Source: Moraxella bovis | Lineage (GTDB): Bacteria; Pseudomonadota; Gammaproteobacteria; Pseudomonadales; Moraxellaceae | DNA: 38,711 nt | NCBI RefSeq assembly: GCF_002014975.1 | Contig: NZ_MUXV01000032.1 | Span: forward strand, 4,955 to 43,665 | Reading direction: 5' to 3' | Shown: in pieces, positions 20,967-29,429 of the stretch | How the letters are laid out: each line of letters begins with the position of its first letter | Position numbering within the stretch: the first letter of the stretch is position 1 | Program-made: the position numbers and the translations under genes | Notes under the pieces: model-generated | The model's input: only the letters and a program-made list of their open reading frames with translations | Told to the model about the DNA's origin: nothing | Database searches by the model: none

Positions 20967-21232
20967 TAGGGTGTATTGAACGTTGGTATTTGCTATGAAA
21001 AATGAGAAAAATCGTACGTTTTTCAAGGAAAAAGTGAAGTTTAATAGTCGTTCTATCAAACGAGCTTTTGACAATGAAAAACAATCCGACCACTTAATTG
21101 TGTAAATTTTAAGATTTTAACTTAATTTTTTTAAATTAAGTGGTCGGATAGCCATTTTTCATACAAAAATTAGTTGAAATCATTAAATTTTATCACATTG
21201 TATAAAATGTTATCAATGTTCAATACGCCCTA
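20967..21232 (+). repeat. MITE-like element, family 1, copy C
   Basis: Ends TAGGGTGTATTGAACGTTG and CAATGTTCAATACGCCCTA are inverted over 19 bases with two mismatches, each starting with TA. Inside are GTATTTGCTATGAAAAATG, CGTTTTTCAAGGAAAAA, GTTCTATCAA, the inverted pair CCGACCACTTAA / TTAAGTGGTCGG and AGCCATTTTTCATACAAAAA. This is the cleanest copy and shows the uninterrupted form into which the family-2 repeat was inserted in copy B. No protein is encoded. Confidence 0.82.
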
Positions 21233-21283
21233 AGCAATCCGAAGTATAATAACCTACTTTGGTGGTTCTTGTAAAGGGTAAAT

Positions 21284-21334
21284 ATGAGTTTTCTTACAGA
21301 ATTTTTTCAATTTTTGGCAAAAAATGGGCATTAA
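21284..21334 (+). other. 16-codon reading frame with a ribosome-binding site
   Basis: ATG at 21284 is preceded by AAAGGG and by TATAAT at 21245-21250. The product MSFLTEFFQFLAKNGH resembles the first residues of small DUF5989-like membrane proteins (MSFL..F..FL) and then stops. It may be a decayed remnant, a leader peptide, or chance. Confidence 0.2.
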
Positions 21335-21364
21335 ATTTAAAAATCTAATTATTTTTAAATTTAA
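21331..21364 (-). terminator. AT-only hairpin just after atpI
   Basis: TTAAATTTAAAAAT / ATTTTTAAATTTAA, 14 perfect pairs around a six-base loop, starting eight bases after the atpI stop. It has no G-C pairs, so its strength as a terminator is uncertain. Confidence 0.4.
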
Positions 21365-21372
21365 TTGATAAT

Positions 21373-21759
21373 CTAAATACGCCACATCACCATAACGTGC
21401 ACAACTTGTAGGGCAAAACAAGCCAAAATCACCAAAAACGCCCCAATCGGCTTAGCTAACATAAAAATCAGGGCAAACCCTATCAGCGTGATAAACCATT
21501 TTATCATCTGCCCTAGATACATGTTGAGCATGATAACACGCCCCGCTCTCGCCCCTGTCGTGCGGTAGGCAATGAGTGTAAACGCACACTGGGCGATGTA
21601 ACCAAGCAGTCCGCCCGATGCCATGCTTTTGGTGGCGTGAGCAACCCCCAACGTTTCAAGGATAAACCCTATGCCAATGAGTATCAATACCGCCCACGCT
21701 TGGCGAAATTGCAAGCGATACACACGGGCTTGCTGATGACGCTGGGCAGGCTTGCTCAT
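21373..21759 (-). CDS. atpI: ATP synthase subunit I (AtpI-like)
   Basis: A 128-residue membrane protein with four hydrophobic segments, the assembly-related subunit I that often leads atp operons and is thought to help form the c ring. Identification rests on its place ahead of atpB, the four-helix pattern and sequence features such as the arginine-rich N-terminus followed by a membrane helix; the family is poorly conserved. The 660-base gap to atpB, holding two hairpins and a repeat element, makes joint transcription doubtful. Confidence 0.8.
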   Translation of the reverse strand: MSKPAQRHQQARVYRLQFRQAWAVLILIGIGFILETLGVAHATKSMASGGLLGYIAQCAFTLIAYRTTGARAGRVIMLNMYLGQMIKWFITLIGFALIFMLAKPIGAFLVILACFALQVVHVMVMWRI

Positions 21760-22020
21760 GATGCTCTCAAAAACACAGTGAAAAATCGTAAGGTCCTGTA
21801 TTATAGAAAGTTTTTAAAAAACTTACAAGATTTTATCAGCATTTTTTCATCAGTAAAAAGTGATAATATCATTTATTTTTATGATAAATATAGAATGAAG
21901 CTTTTGCCGGTTTTAGGAAAATAAAACACGCCTTTGGTTGTAGCAAGTTTGATAGATGTCATTTATAGACAAAAAGGCAATGCTTACCACATCGCCTTTA
22001 TATACGCCCTATCCGCCAAT

Positions 22021-22875
22021 TTATTTTTGGTCGATACACGCGTAAATCTCATTGACGGTCGCCTGCCACACGTCCACAAAATCGGTGCCGTCTGACATGT
22101 CTTCTTGCTTGATAAGCGTGCCGACATTGCCGAGCTTGTTTTTAATGCCGTCCGAAATCGCCCCTTGCGACAGTAAGCACATATAAGGCGATGGGCGGTC
22201 GTTATTTAAAATACGAAATTGGCTGGCTTTGGGCGACAAATGATGGTCGGGGGTCAATGCCCCTGCAAAACGTAGATTTGCCGAGCGTTCAAGGTAGGCG
22301 AACGAATCATGATACGCCCAATACGCCCGCTTATGCTCTTTTGGCACCTGTGCCACCGCCTTATCCATGGCTTGATGAAACGCCTTGACGTTATCGGCAT
22401 ACAACCCCTTATGCTCAGGGTTGGCGTGTGAATGCACCACCGCCAATGCTCGCACAATGGCTTTGGCATTCTCTGGGTCTAGCCAAATGTGTGGGTCAAA
22501 GGTGTCAGCTCGGGGCGTGCCATCAAGCTGCCTCATAGGCAGACGATAAAACGCCTTCATCTTAAATAGCGAAATGGCATTGGGGGCGTTCTCTAAGGTC
22601 TTAACGAGATTTTGTTCAAGCTCATGCCCGAACCACACCACATAATCACTGTCGCCCACGAGCTTGACTTTGCTTGGCGAGAGACTACCATGATGACCAA
22701 CATCGCCTGTAGATAGTAGCATTTGGGCAGGTTCTGCTCCCTGTGTTACTGCATTGGACAAAAGTAACAATGGATAATTACTCACCGTTACCGTGCCTGC
22801 ATGGACGGTCGCAGACAGCAGGGTAGGCAAGGCAAATAGGCTTAGTTTAGCAAAGGGGAATTTAGAAAATAACAT
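22021..22875 (-). CDS. znuA: zinc ABC transporter substrate-binding protein
   Basis: Periplasmic zinc-binding protein of the ZnuABC importer, 284 residues from the chosen start. The signal peptide is MLFSKFPFAKLSLFALPTLLSATVHA. Zinc ligands expected from the family can be placed: H in WFGHELEQN, H in FDPHIWLDP and H in YHDSFAYLE. The charged histidine-rich loop found in many ZnuA proteins is absent. An upstream ATG at 22923 adds 16 residues without a signal-peptide character; I chose 22875 because AAGG lies five bases ahead. Divergent from zur-znuC-znuB, which supplies the rest of the transporter. Confidence 0.93.
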   Translation of the reverse strand: MLFSKFPFAKLSLFALPTLLSATVHAGTVTVSNYPLLLLSNAVTQGAEPAQMLLSTGDVGHHGSLSPSKVKLVGDSDYVVWFGHELEQNLVKTLENAPNAISLFKMKAFYRLPMRQLDGTPRADTFDPHIWLDPENAKAIVRALAVVHSHANPEHKGLYADNVKAFHQAMDKAVAQVPKEHKRAYWAYHDSFAYLERSANLRFAGALTPDHHLSPKASQFRILNNDRPSPYMCLLSQGAISDGIKNKLGNVGTLIKQEDMSDGTDFVDVWQATVNEIYACIDQK

Positions 22876-22969
22876 GGCAACCTTTTTAATAAATTTATTT
22901 AAAAAATGGCACAAAACTTGCATAAATTTGCGGTAATGTCTTGTAAGATTATATCATACATCATGGGCT

Positions 22970-22987
22970 TTTGTTATAATGTATCTA
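22970..22987. promoter_or_regulatory. candidate Zur box 1
   Basis: TTGTTATAATGTATCT resembles the enteric Zur site core ATGTTATAATATCAC. It lies in the divergent znuA-zur spacer where Zur control is expected. It also contains TATAAT, so it may instead or also be a -10 box. Confidence 0.4.
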
Positions 22988-23045
22988 AATTAAGATGAAA
23001 CAAGCATTTTTCTTAAAAATTACCAACACAAACACCGCCCATTTG

Positions 23046-23062
23046 ATGATATGTTATATCAA
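23046..23062. promoter_or_regulatory. candidate Zur box 2
   Basis: TGATAT-GTT-ATATCA, six-base inverted arms around GTT, in the znuA-zur spacer and 105 bases upstream of zur. The ATGTTAT core agrees with Zur sites of other gammaproteobacteria. Confidence 0.45.
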
Positions 23063-23165
23063 TGGCATTCATCAGTCATTTTAAAATTGTCCAACTATTT
23101 TTATGGTAAAATAACGTATATTTTAAATGTAATTTTATAATTTTGAACAACCAAAAGAGCCTATC

Positions 23166-23669
23166 ATGACCGACCACGCCTGCCAATGCGACCACCACCA
23201 CAACGTCCACGAACATCAAGACCCCAAACAACGTATGCTTGATGCCAAAGCCCACTGTGAAGCTCGGGGCGTGCGTTTTACGCCCTTGCGTGAGGAAGTG
23301 TACGGGCTGATTTTGGAAGCGGATAAGCCACTTGGGGCGTATGACCTTATCAGTGCCTTGCAGTCTGCTCGCCACTCATCAGGGGCAAAAAACAAGAACA
23401 TCGCCCCACCGACCATTTATCGTTCGTTAGAATTTTTGCTTGCCGAAGGATTGATTCATCAGTTAAGCTCCATGAACGCCTATGTGCCATGTTGCCACCC
23501 ACGCTCCAAGCACGCCGCCGCCTTTTTGATTTGTCAAAAATGCCAAAGCGTTGAAGAGTGCTCCAACGTACCTGTGGACGCCATTGTCAATTTTGCCAAA
23601 GATGACGCAGGATTTGACATAGAACGCACGGTCATTGAACTAAAAGGCGTGTGTCGTGCCTGTCGCTAA
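23166..23669 (+). CDS. zur: zinc uptake regulator Zur (Fur family)
   Basis: A 167-residue Fur-family repressor. The winged-helix N-terminal domain includes RGVRFTPLREEVYGLILEADKPLGAYDLI and the recognition segment APPTIYRSLEFLLAEGLIHQL. The structural zinc cysteines appear as CQKC and CRAC near the C-terminus. Unusually, the first 20 residues are histidine-rich (DHACQCDHHHNVHEHQ). Its position beside znuC, znuB and divergent znuA identifies it as Zur and not Fur. The stop overlaps the znuC start by 14 bases. Confidence 0.93.
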   Translation: MTDHACQCDHHHNVHEHQDPKQRMLDAKAHCEARGVRFTPLREEVYGLILEADKPLGAYDLISALQSARHSSGAKNKNIAPPTIYRSLEFLLAEGLIHQLSSMNAYVPCCHPRSKHAAAFLICQKCQSVEECSNVPVDAIVNFAKDDAGFDIERTVIELKGVCRACR

Positions 23670-24405
23670 CACAGTCGCTAATACAGACGAGCTGTTTTGC
23701 TTAGACAAAGTCAGCTTTCATGCTGGTCAAAACAAGATTTTAACCGACATATCGCTTAGCTTATCCAAGGGTGAAATGGTCAGTCTTATCGGCCCAAACG
23801 GGGCGGGCAAGTCCACGCTGGTCAAGCTCATTTTAGGCTTAAACAAACCCACGTCAGGCGACATCATCAAGCACAACAGCGTGATAAGCTACGTCCCCCA
23901 AAAGTTTAGCGTGCCAAGCATTTTGCCCTTACGTGTCAAAGATTTGCTCGCCCAAGCAAACACCAAACGCCTAACGCCTGATGAGCGTGATTTTGTCCTA
24001 CAAAAACTATCGCTTGCCCCCTTGCTTGACCGCCAAATACACCACCTATCAGGGGGCGAGACTCAGCGTGTCCTTATGGCAAGAGCGTTGCTTGACAAAC
24101 CCGACCTACTCATCTTAGACGAACCCATGCAAGGGCTAGACCCTGATAGTGAAGAGTTACTTTATGACTTTATAGACAGTATGCCCCCATTTTTGGCGTG
24201 TGCCATGCTCGTTGTGTCGCACGATTTGCACTGGGTCATGAAAGGCACTCGGCGTGTCGTCTGCCTAAACAAACACATCTGCTGTCAAGGCGTGCCGTCC
24301 GACATCGCTCATCTGCCTGAGTTTGTTGCGTTATTTGGGCAATATCACAGCACCCACCAAACCCCCTACATTCATCATCACGACCACTGTCAGCATACCC
24401 ACTAA
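23656..24405 (+). CDS. znuC: zinc ABC transporter ATP-binding protein
   Basis: Cytoplasmic ATPase of ZnuABC, 249 residues. Walker A GPNGAGKST, Q-loop YVPQKFS, ABC signature LSGGETQRVLMARALL, Walker B LLILDEPMQGLD and the H-loop VVSHDLHWV are all intact. The C-terminal 20 residues are histidine-rich (HHHDHCQHTH), a likely zinc-binding tail. The start is a GTG within the end of zur, so the two are translationally coupled. znuB follows after two bases. Confidence 0.95.
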   Translation: MPVANTVANTDELFCLDKVSFHAGQNKILTDISLSLSKGEMVSLIGPNGAGKSTLVKLILGLNKPTSGDIIKHNSVISYVPQKFSVPSILPLRVKDLLAQANTKRLTPDERDFVLQKLSLAPLLDRQIHHLSGGETQRVLMARALLDKPDLLILDEPMQGLDPDSEELLYDFIDSMPPFLACAMLVVSHDLHWVMKGTRRVVCLNKHICCQGVPSDIAHLPEFVALFGQYHSTHQTPYIHHHDHCQHTH

Positions 24406-24407
24406 TT

Positions 24408-25208
24408 ATGAACGATTGGCTACCGATTATCGCCCCTGCTTGGATAGCAGGTTCACTGCTTGCCCTACTCTCTGCACCGCTTGGCTGTTTGGTACTGTGG
24501 CGACGCATGGCGTTTTTTGCCGATACGCTCGCTCATGGGGCTCTGCTTGGCGTGGCGATTGGGGCGTGGCTGTCTATCCCTGCCGACATGGGTGTGGGCG
24601 TGGTGAGCATAGGCGTGGTCATCACGCTTATGTTTTTGCAAGACAAGCGACTGCCAAGCGATGCCACGCTGTCGGTGCTTGCCGTGTCCCTGTTGTGTCT
24701 GGGGCTTTTAACGCTCACCCAGCTTACCCAGCAACAAGCCAACGTGCTAGGCTTTTTGTTTGGTAGCTTACTTGACATGGATTGGGGCGATTTGCCCCGT
24801 TTGGCGGTCATGGTTGGGGCAGGGGTTATCTTTTTGGCGTGGATTTGGCAAAAACAGGTCAAACTTGCCACATCAGAAGCTCTAGCGTCTATCGCAGGTA
24901 TCAATCCTAAGACCGAACAGTTCTTTTTTATGGGGCTTCTGGCGGGGTTTTGTGCGGTTGCTATTCAAGCGGTTGGCAGTTTGCTCATCACAGGGCTACT
25001 TATCCTACCTGCTCTTATCGCTCGCCTGCTTGCTCACTCGCCCACACAAATGGTCATCTTTGCCATGATAATCGCCCAAATCGCCGTAACCACAGGCGTA
25101 TGGGGAAGCGTGTGGCTTGACGTACAAACAGGACTTGCGATTGTCATGACGTTGGCGATTGGGTTTTTTGCGGTGTTTGGGGTGGGAAAGGTGCTGGGTA
25201 AGTCGTAA
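24408..25208 (+). CDS. znuB: zinc ABC transporter permease
   Basis: Membrane component of ZnuABC, 266 residues with eight to nine hydrophobic segments in the ABC-3 family pattern. Recognisable parts are LVLWRRMAFFADTLAHGALLGVAIG near the N-terminus and the central VGSLLITGLLILPALIARLL coupling region. It is the last gene of zur-znuC-znuB. Confidence 0.95.
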   Translation: MNDWLPIIAPAWIAGSLLALLSAPLGCLVLWRRMAFFADTLAHGALLGVAIGAWLSIPADMGVGVVSIGVVITLMFLQDKRLPSDATLSVLAVSLLCLGLLTLTQLTQQQANVLGFLFGSLLDMDWGDLPRLAVMVGAGVIFLAWIWQKQVKLATSEALASIAGINPKTEQFFFMGLLAGFCAVAIQAVGSLLITGLLILPALIARLLAHSPTQMVIFAMIIAQIAVTTGVWGSVWLDVQTGLAIVMTLAIGFFAVFGVGKVLGKS

Positions 25209-25301
25209 ATTGGTAAATTGATGAATTGGTGAATTGTAATTTTTAATAACAAAAAAACAAACGTTTAGGCGGTGTATTTACCCTTATAATGTATGAATTT
25301 T

Positions 25302-25328
25302 GGGCAAATTGCAATTCGTCCCTGCCCA
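25302..25328. repeat. short palindrome, family 3 (degenerate)
   Basis: GGGCAAATTGCAATTCGTCCC, an imperfect palindrome related to the perfect 20-base unit at 29359-29378, in the znuB-cpdA gap. The remainder of this 350-base gap is AT-rich and shows no gene. Confidence 0.6.
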
Positions 25329-25456
25329 AAAAATCAATAAATTGCCATTTTAAATTATAGTCATTTAATTTCAAAATACATCAACGGGCGTGTTCAACAC
25401 ATCCCTACGAAGATATTTTGACATTTTTTATTCATCATATTTTTAAAAGGCATTTT

Positions 25457-25480
25457 AGGGACAACTCACATTTGCCCTAT
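25457..25480. repeat. short palindrome, family 3 (degenerate)
   Basis: AGGGACAACTCACATTTGCCCT, with outer arms AGGG.AA and TTTGCCCT. A long form of the next gene would start inside this repeat, which argues for the shorter start. Confidence 0.55.
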
Positions 25481-25562
25481 GGTGCTTAAACAAATAATAT
25501 TTGCACAAATGGCAATCTGCCCCACCCATTTACATTTAACCATATTTTTAAGCCACCGCCCC

Positions 25563-26381
25563 ATGACCTACCCCACCCACCTATCCACTCCGTCCGATTT
25601 TATCATCGCTCAAATCAGCGATTTGCATTTATCCACGCACGTCCCTACCAATACCGATAAATTTTTAAAAGTGCTGGATTTTGCCTTAACCTTTAAGCCA
25701 AACTTACTGTTACTCACAGGCGATTTGGTCAATGAAGGTCATTTACCCCTTTATGATTGGCTGTTTGCTGCATTGGATAAAACAAATACCCCCTATCTGT
25801 GCTTGGCGGGCAATCATGACGTAACACATGAGATAGGGCATGATTTGCCTTTTGACAAACGCACATTTCTCCCCATTGCCGAAGATGATAGGCTCATTGA
25901 CACCCACCGCCTTATCATCGAGCTACCCCACGCCACTTGGCAACTTTTGGTGGTCAATTCTGCTGTAGGCGGTCATGTCTATGGGCGACTTGATGATGGC
26001 CAGCTTGCCTTTTTAAAGACTCATCTAAATCACGCCATGCCCACCCTTATCGCCCTGCACCACCACCCCACCCCTGTCGGCTCGGCATGGATAGATGAGC
26101 ATATGTTGCAAAATGGCAATGAATTTTGGGCGATACTAAACGCTCACACCACCAATACCACCAATCGCCCCCATGTTCTCTGTGGACACGTTCATCAGGC
26201 ACATATCTTGCAGGAAAATGGTGGAACGCTCTATACCTGCCCTGCCACGTTTCGTCAATTTGCCCCTCACCGAGATGAGTTTGGTATTGATGATGTAGCA
26301 AGCGGTTTTCGTTTGCTACAATTATATAACAATCGTACGCTAGACACATGGGTCAAAAGGCTGGATAATAGCGGGTTTTAA
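25563..26381 (+). CDS. cpdA: CpdA-like metallophosphodiesterase (probable 3',5'-cAMP phosphodiesterase)
   Basis: A 272-residue calcineurin-like phosphoesterase close in length to CpdA. The full set of metal motifs is present: QISDLHLS, LLLTGDLVNEG, CLAGNHDVTHE, ALHHHPTPVGS and LCGHVHQAH. CpdA hydrolyses cyclic AMP, so this enzyme may tune cAMP-CRP type signalling, but the substrate is inferred from family resemblance. Upstream in-frame ATG at 25479 would put 28 extra, hydrophobic residues on a soluble enzyme and overlap a repeat, so I use 25563. No good ribosome-binding site is visible at either. Confidence 0.82.
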   Translation: MTYPTHLSTPSDFIIAQISDLHLSTHVPTNTDKFLKVLDFALTFKPNLLLLTGDLVNEGHLPLYDWLFAALDKTNTPYLCLAGNHDVTHEIGHDLPFDKRTFLPIAEDDRLIDTHRLIIELPHATWQLLVVNSAVGGHVYGRLDDGQLAFLKTHLNHAMPTLIALHHHPTPVGSAWIDEHMLQNGNEFWAILNAHTTNTTNRPHVLCGHVHQAHILQENGGTLYTCPATFRQFAPHRDEFGIDDVASGFRLLQLYNNRTLDTWVKRLDNSGF

Positions 26382-26422
26382 AAAAGCATTGTTAATTGAC
26401 CATACTTTTAGATGGACTTGTA

Positions 26423-26482
26423 AGGGCAAATCACATTTGCCCTATGATAACGTGTTGATTTTTGGGCGAATATAATTCACCC
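26423..26482. repeat. pair of family-3 palindromes
   Basis: AGGGCAAAT-CAC-ATTTGCCCT (26423-26443), a perfect nine-base inverted repeat, followed after 20 bases by GGGCGAATATAATTCACCC (26464-26482), a degenerate one. Both lie in the cpdA-dksA gap. Confidence 0.65.
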
Positions 26483-26613
26483 CTATGCCCTAATACTTAA
26501 ATTTTTTATGGAATTACTTGAAAAATCCAAACATATCCCCATTTAGGACGCAATTTTTTGAGTGTTAATTTTTTCATGCTTGGTCAAATTGACGATTTTT
26601 AAAGGATAAACGC

Positions 26614-27030
26614 ATGGCAAACGCCACTTTCACTCCCTACAGCCCTGCCAAAGACGAAGAGTATATGTCGAACGCTCAGTTGGAGCATTTTCGTGCGATT
26701 TTGGTAAATTGGAAAACCGAACTGTTAGCCGAAGCCGAACGCACCAAAGACTACATCAACGAAGAAACAGGGGCAATGGCAGACATCAACGACCGTGCCA
26801 CCCAAGAAGAAGAGTTCGCTTTGGCTCTACGCACCAGAGACCGTGAGCGTAAACTGGTGCGTAAGATTGAAAAATCACTGGCGGAGATTGAGACAGGCGA
26901 TTATGGGTTTTGTGAGGCGTGTGGCACGGAGATTGGGCTAAAACGCCTAGAAGCTCGCCCCACCGCCACGCAGTGCATTGACTGCAAAACCATGTCCGAG
27001 ATGAAAGAAAAGCAAAATCACGGACACTAA
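26614..27030 (+). CDS. dksA: RNA polymerase-binding transcription factor DksA
   Basis: Cofactor that enters the RNA polymerase secondary channel and, with ppGpp, controls rRNA and amino acid promoters. The 138 residues contain the coiled-coil tip motif DINDRA at 57-62 with both key aspartates (D57, D60) and a four-cysteine zinc finger C100, C103, C121, C124. AAAGGA precedes the ATG. gluQ follows after seven bases, the same pairing as in many gammaproteobacteria. Confidence 0.97.
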   Translation: MANATFTPYSPAKDEEYMSNAQLEHFRAILVNWKTELLAEAERTKDYINEETGAMADINDRATQEEEFALALRTRDRERKLVRKIEKSLAEIETGDYGFCEACGTEIGLKRLEARPTATQCIDCKTMSEMKEKQNHGH

Positions 27031-27037
27031 GTCTGCC

Positions 27038-27964
27038 ATGAACCCACGCCCCATTATCGGTCGCTTTGCCCCGTCCCCGACTGGGGCGTTGCATTTGGGG
27101 TCGCTGTGTACCGCTTTGGCAAGTTATTGCCATATCAAGTCATTGGGCGGACAGTGGCTTGTGCGGATTGAAGACGTGGACTTTGAGCGGTGTAAGCCTG
27201 ATTATGCCGTCTCTATCTTGACCGATTTGGAAAATTTAGGACTATACTCGGACGGCGAAATCCTATTTCAATCCAAACGCACAGATATTTATGATGAGTA
27301 TCTTGCTCATTTGTCAAACATCACCTATCACTGCACCTGCTCTCGCAAGGAGCTATCCGCCCTATCCATACCTGCGGTGAGCTTTTATGACGTTAATATC
27401 AAGGATTTACACCTTGCTCCGATTTACCCCCGATTATGCCTGCACAAAAACCTAAGCGACAACAAAATCCGTCTGTGCCTGCCTGACATGCTGACCGCCT
27501 TTTTTGACGGCATACAAGGTGTGATATGGGACAACCCTGCCAAAAGTCTTGGCGATGTGGTCGTCAAACGCCAAAACGGCATGATAAACTACATACTCGC
27601 CTGCACCATTGATGACGGCTTGCAAGGAATAACGCACGTCATGCGGGGGCTTGACATCATGCCGATGACGGTCGCCCAGCTCTGTATCGCCAAAGCATGT
27701 CTCCTTCCCACGCCTCACTATTTTTATCATTTGCCCCTACTTGTCAATCATGACGGACAAAAACTCTCCAAACAAAACCTTGCCACACCGATAGACACCA
27801 CCACGCCTGATAAAGTGAGCGATTTACTCTTTACCGCTTTAACCTTGCTCGGGCAAAATCCGCCAGCAGAGTTACAAAAAGAGACGTCCGACACGATACT
27901 CATGTGGGCGACTCGTCATTGGGATAATCGCGTGTTAGAAGGAGCAACATTGGGGATGGTTTAA
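27038..27964 (+). CDS. gluQ: glutamyl-Q tRNA(Asp) synthetase
   Basis: Truncated glutamyl-tRNA synthetase paralogue, 308 residues, that attaches glutamate to the queuosine base of tRNA-Asp. The class I HIGH motif appears in GRFAPSPTGALHLGSLCTAL, the KMSKS motif as GQKLSKQNL, and a zinc site is suggested by HCTCSRKEL with a downstream YPRLC. The anticodon-binding domain of full GluRS is missing, as expected. It is co-transcribed with dksA and converges with ftsW, with only 14 bases between stop codons. Confidence 0.93.
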   Translation: MNPRPIIGRFAPSPTGALHLGSLCTALASYCHIKSLGGQWLVRIEDVDFERCKPDYAVSILTDLENLGLYSDGEILFQSKRTDIYDEYLAHLSNITYHCTCSRKELSALSIPAVSFYDVNIKDLHLAPIYPRLCLHKNLSDNKIRLCLPDMLTAFFDGIQGVIWDNPAKSLGDVVVKRQNGMINYILACTIDDGLQGITHVMRGLDIMPMTVAQLCIAKACLLPTPHYFYHLPLLVNHDGQKLSKQNLATPIDTTTPDKVSDLLFTALTLLGQNPPAELQKETSDTILMWATRHWDNRVLEGATLGMV

Positions 27965-27978
27965 ACACCCCAACTCTT

Positions 27979-29154
27979 TTAATACTCTCTGTTTTTATTT
28001 TCCAGATAAATTCGCTCGCTTTCTTTGTCCGCCTTTAAAATCATGGCAATCATGATAAGTGCCATCAGCATGGACGAACCGCCAAAGCTATAAAATGGCA
28101 AGGTCAAGCCCTTGGTTGGCATAAGCCCCATGTTCATGCCTGCATTAATCAGCACTTGCCCAAAAATCACCACGCCAAAGCCAAATACCATGTAGCTAAG
28201 ACGCAGTTGGCGACGTTTTAGGGCGGTATGGCTGATTCTCATAATCGTCGCCACAATCAGCACTTCAAGCAGTAACACAAACGCCACCCCCAAAAAGCCC
28301 AACTCTTCGCCTGTGATGGCTAGAATAAAGTCGGTATGAGCTTCGGGCAGGTGCGATAATTTTTGCACGCTGTTGCCATAGCCCACCCCGTCAAACTCCC
28401 CCCGCCCAAAGGCTATCAGACTGCGAGACAGCTGATAATCGGTGTCCTGCACGTCATCAAACGGCTCCCAAAACGACATGAGTCGCTCTTTACGATAATC
28501 CGACGACAGTAGTCCATAAACCAGTGCAGGCACGAACACCGCCGACACCAACGCCACATAATGCGGTAATGGCACCCCACTGACAAACAAAATAATGCTC
28601 GCTGTGGCGATAATCACCGCCACCGAACCGTAGTCAGGTTGCCACAAAATCAGGGCAATCATCGGCAAATACCACACCGTCAGTCGCCACCCTGCAATCA
28701 GACTGCCCCGCACTTCTGCCGACCGTCTGACCACATAGTCAGCAATGACCAACACCATCAGCAGTTTAACAAATTCGGACGTCTGGAAATTAAACACCCC
28801 AAAGTCAAGCCATCGCTGTGAGCCATTAATGACCGTCCCTGTTATTAGCGTCACTATCAACAGTAACAGTGCCACGAGCCATGCCAACACCAGCAGCCCA
28901 ATTTCAAAATACCACTTCAAAGGAAAGCGATACACCACCATGCCCGCCAACAAACCGATAACAATATAAGTCGCTTGTGAATAAAAGAAGGTCATGGGCG
29001 ACAAGCCTTTGGTCATCGCAAACGGCACTGACGCTGACGCCATCATCAAAAGACTCATGGACAGCAACAAAAACAGGCTCGTCATCAACACCGTCCGAGC
29101 AGACGGTACATAGGGCGATGTGGCTATCGTCGTGGGGATGTTAAAAAAACTCAT
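27979..29154 (-). CDS. ftsW: peptidoglycan glycosyltransferase FtsW
   Basis: SEDS-family septal glycan polymerase, 391 residues and about ten membrane helices. Diagnostic segments include NGSQRWLDFGVFNFQTSEFVKL, WQPDYGSVAVI, and the FtsW-type loop GVGYGNSVQKLSHLPEAHTDFILAITGEELGFLG. Adjacent murD supports FtsW over RodA. The wider division/cell-wall cluster is broken here: mraY and murG, normally next to murD and ftsW, are not in the window. The preceding 275-base spacer holds a perfect family-3 palindrome and no gene. Confidence 0.93.
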   Translation of the reverse strand: MSFFNIPTTIATSPYVPSARTVLMTSLFLLLSMSLLMMASASVPFAMTKGLSPMTFFYSQATYIVIGLLAGMVVYRFPLKWYFEIGLLVLAWLVALLLLIVTLITGTVINGSQRWLDFGVFNFQTSEFVKLLMVLVIADYVVRRSAEVRGSLIAGWRLTVWYLPMIALILWQPDYGSVAVIIATASIILFVSGVPLPHYVALVSAVFVPALVYGLLSSDYRKERLMSFWEPFDDVQDTDYQLSRSLIAFGRGEFDGVGYGNSVQKLSHLPEAHTDFILAITGEELGFLGVAFVLLLEVLIVATIMRISHTALKRRQLRLSYMVFGFGVVIFGQVLINAGMNMGLMPTKGLTLPFYSFGGSSMLMALIMIAMILKADKESERIYLENKNREY

Positions 29155-29358
29155 GACAGGGCAATGCTTGGGAAAATTTGGGGGCTATATTATAAACCAA
29201 ATCTCTGCTAAATGCTTGATTATTTGGTAAAAATTTGGGGAAATTAGAAAGGCTTGGGCAAAAATTGCGTAGAGTTCGGGTAGGGTTGCGGACAAAGTTT
29301 GGTATTGCGAAAAATTAAAAGGGCAAAACCATCTTGGCAAAGTCAATGTGCCATCATA

Positions 29359-29378
29359 GGGCAAATTGCAATTTGCCC
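29359..29378. repeat. perfect 20-bp palindrome, family 3
   Basis: GGGCAAATTGCAATTTGCCC, self-complementary throughout, in the murD-ftsW spacer. It is the best-preserved member of the family also seen at 25302, 25457, 26423 and 26464. Confidence 0.85.
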
Positions 29379-29429
29379 CCACAACCCACCCAAAACATGT
29401 GCTTGACCATACCAACAAGCACCGCCCAA

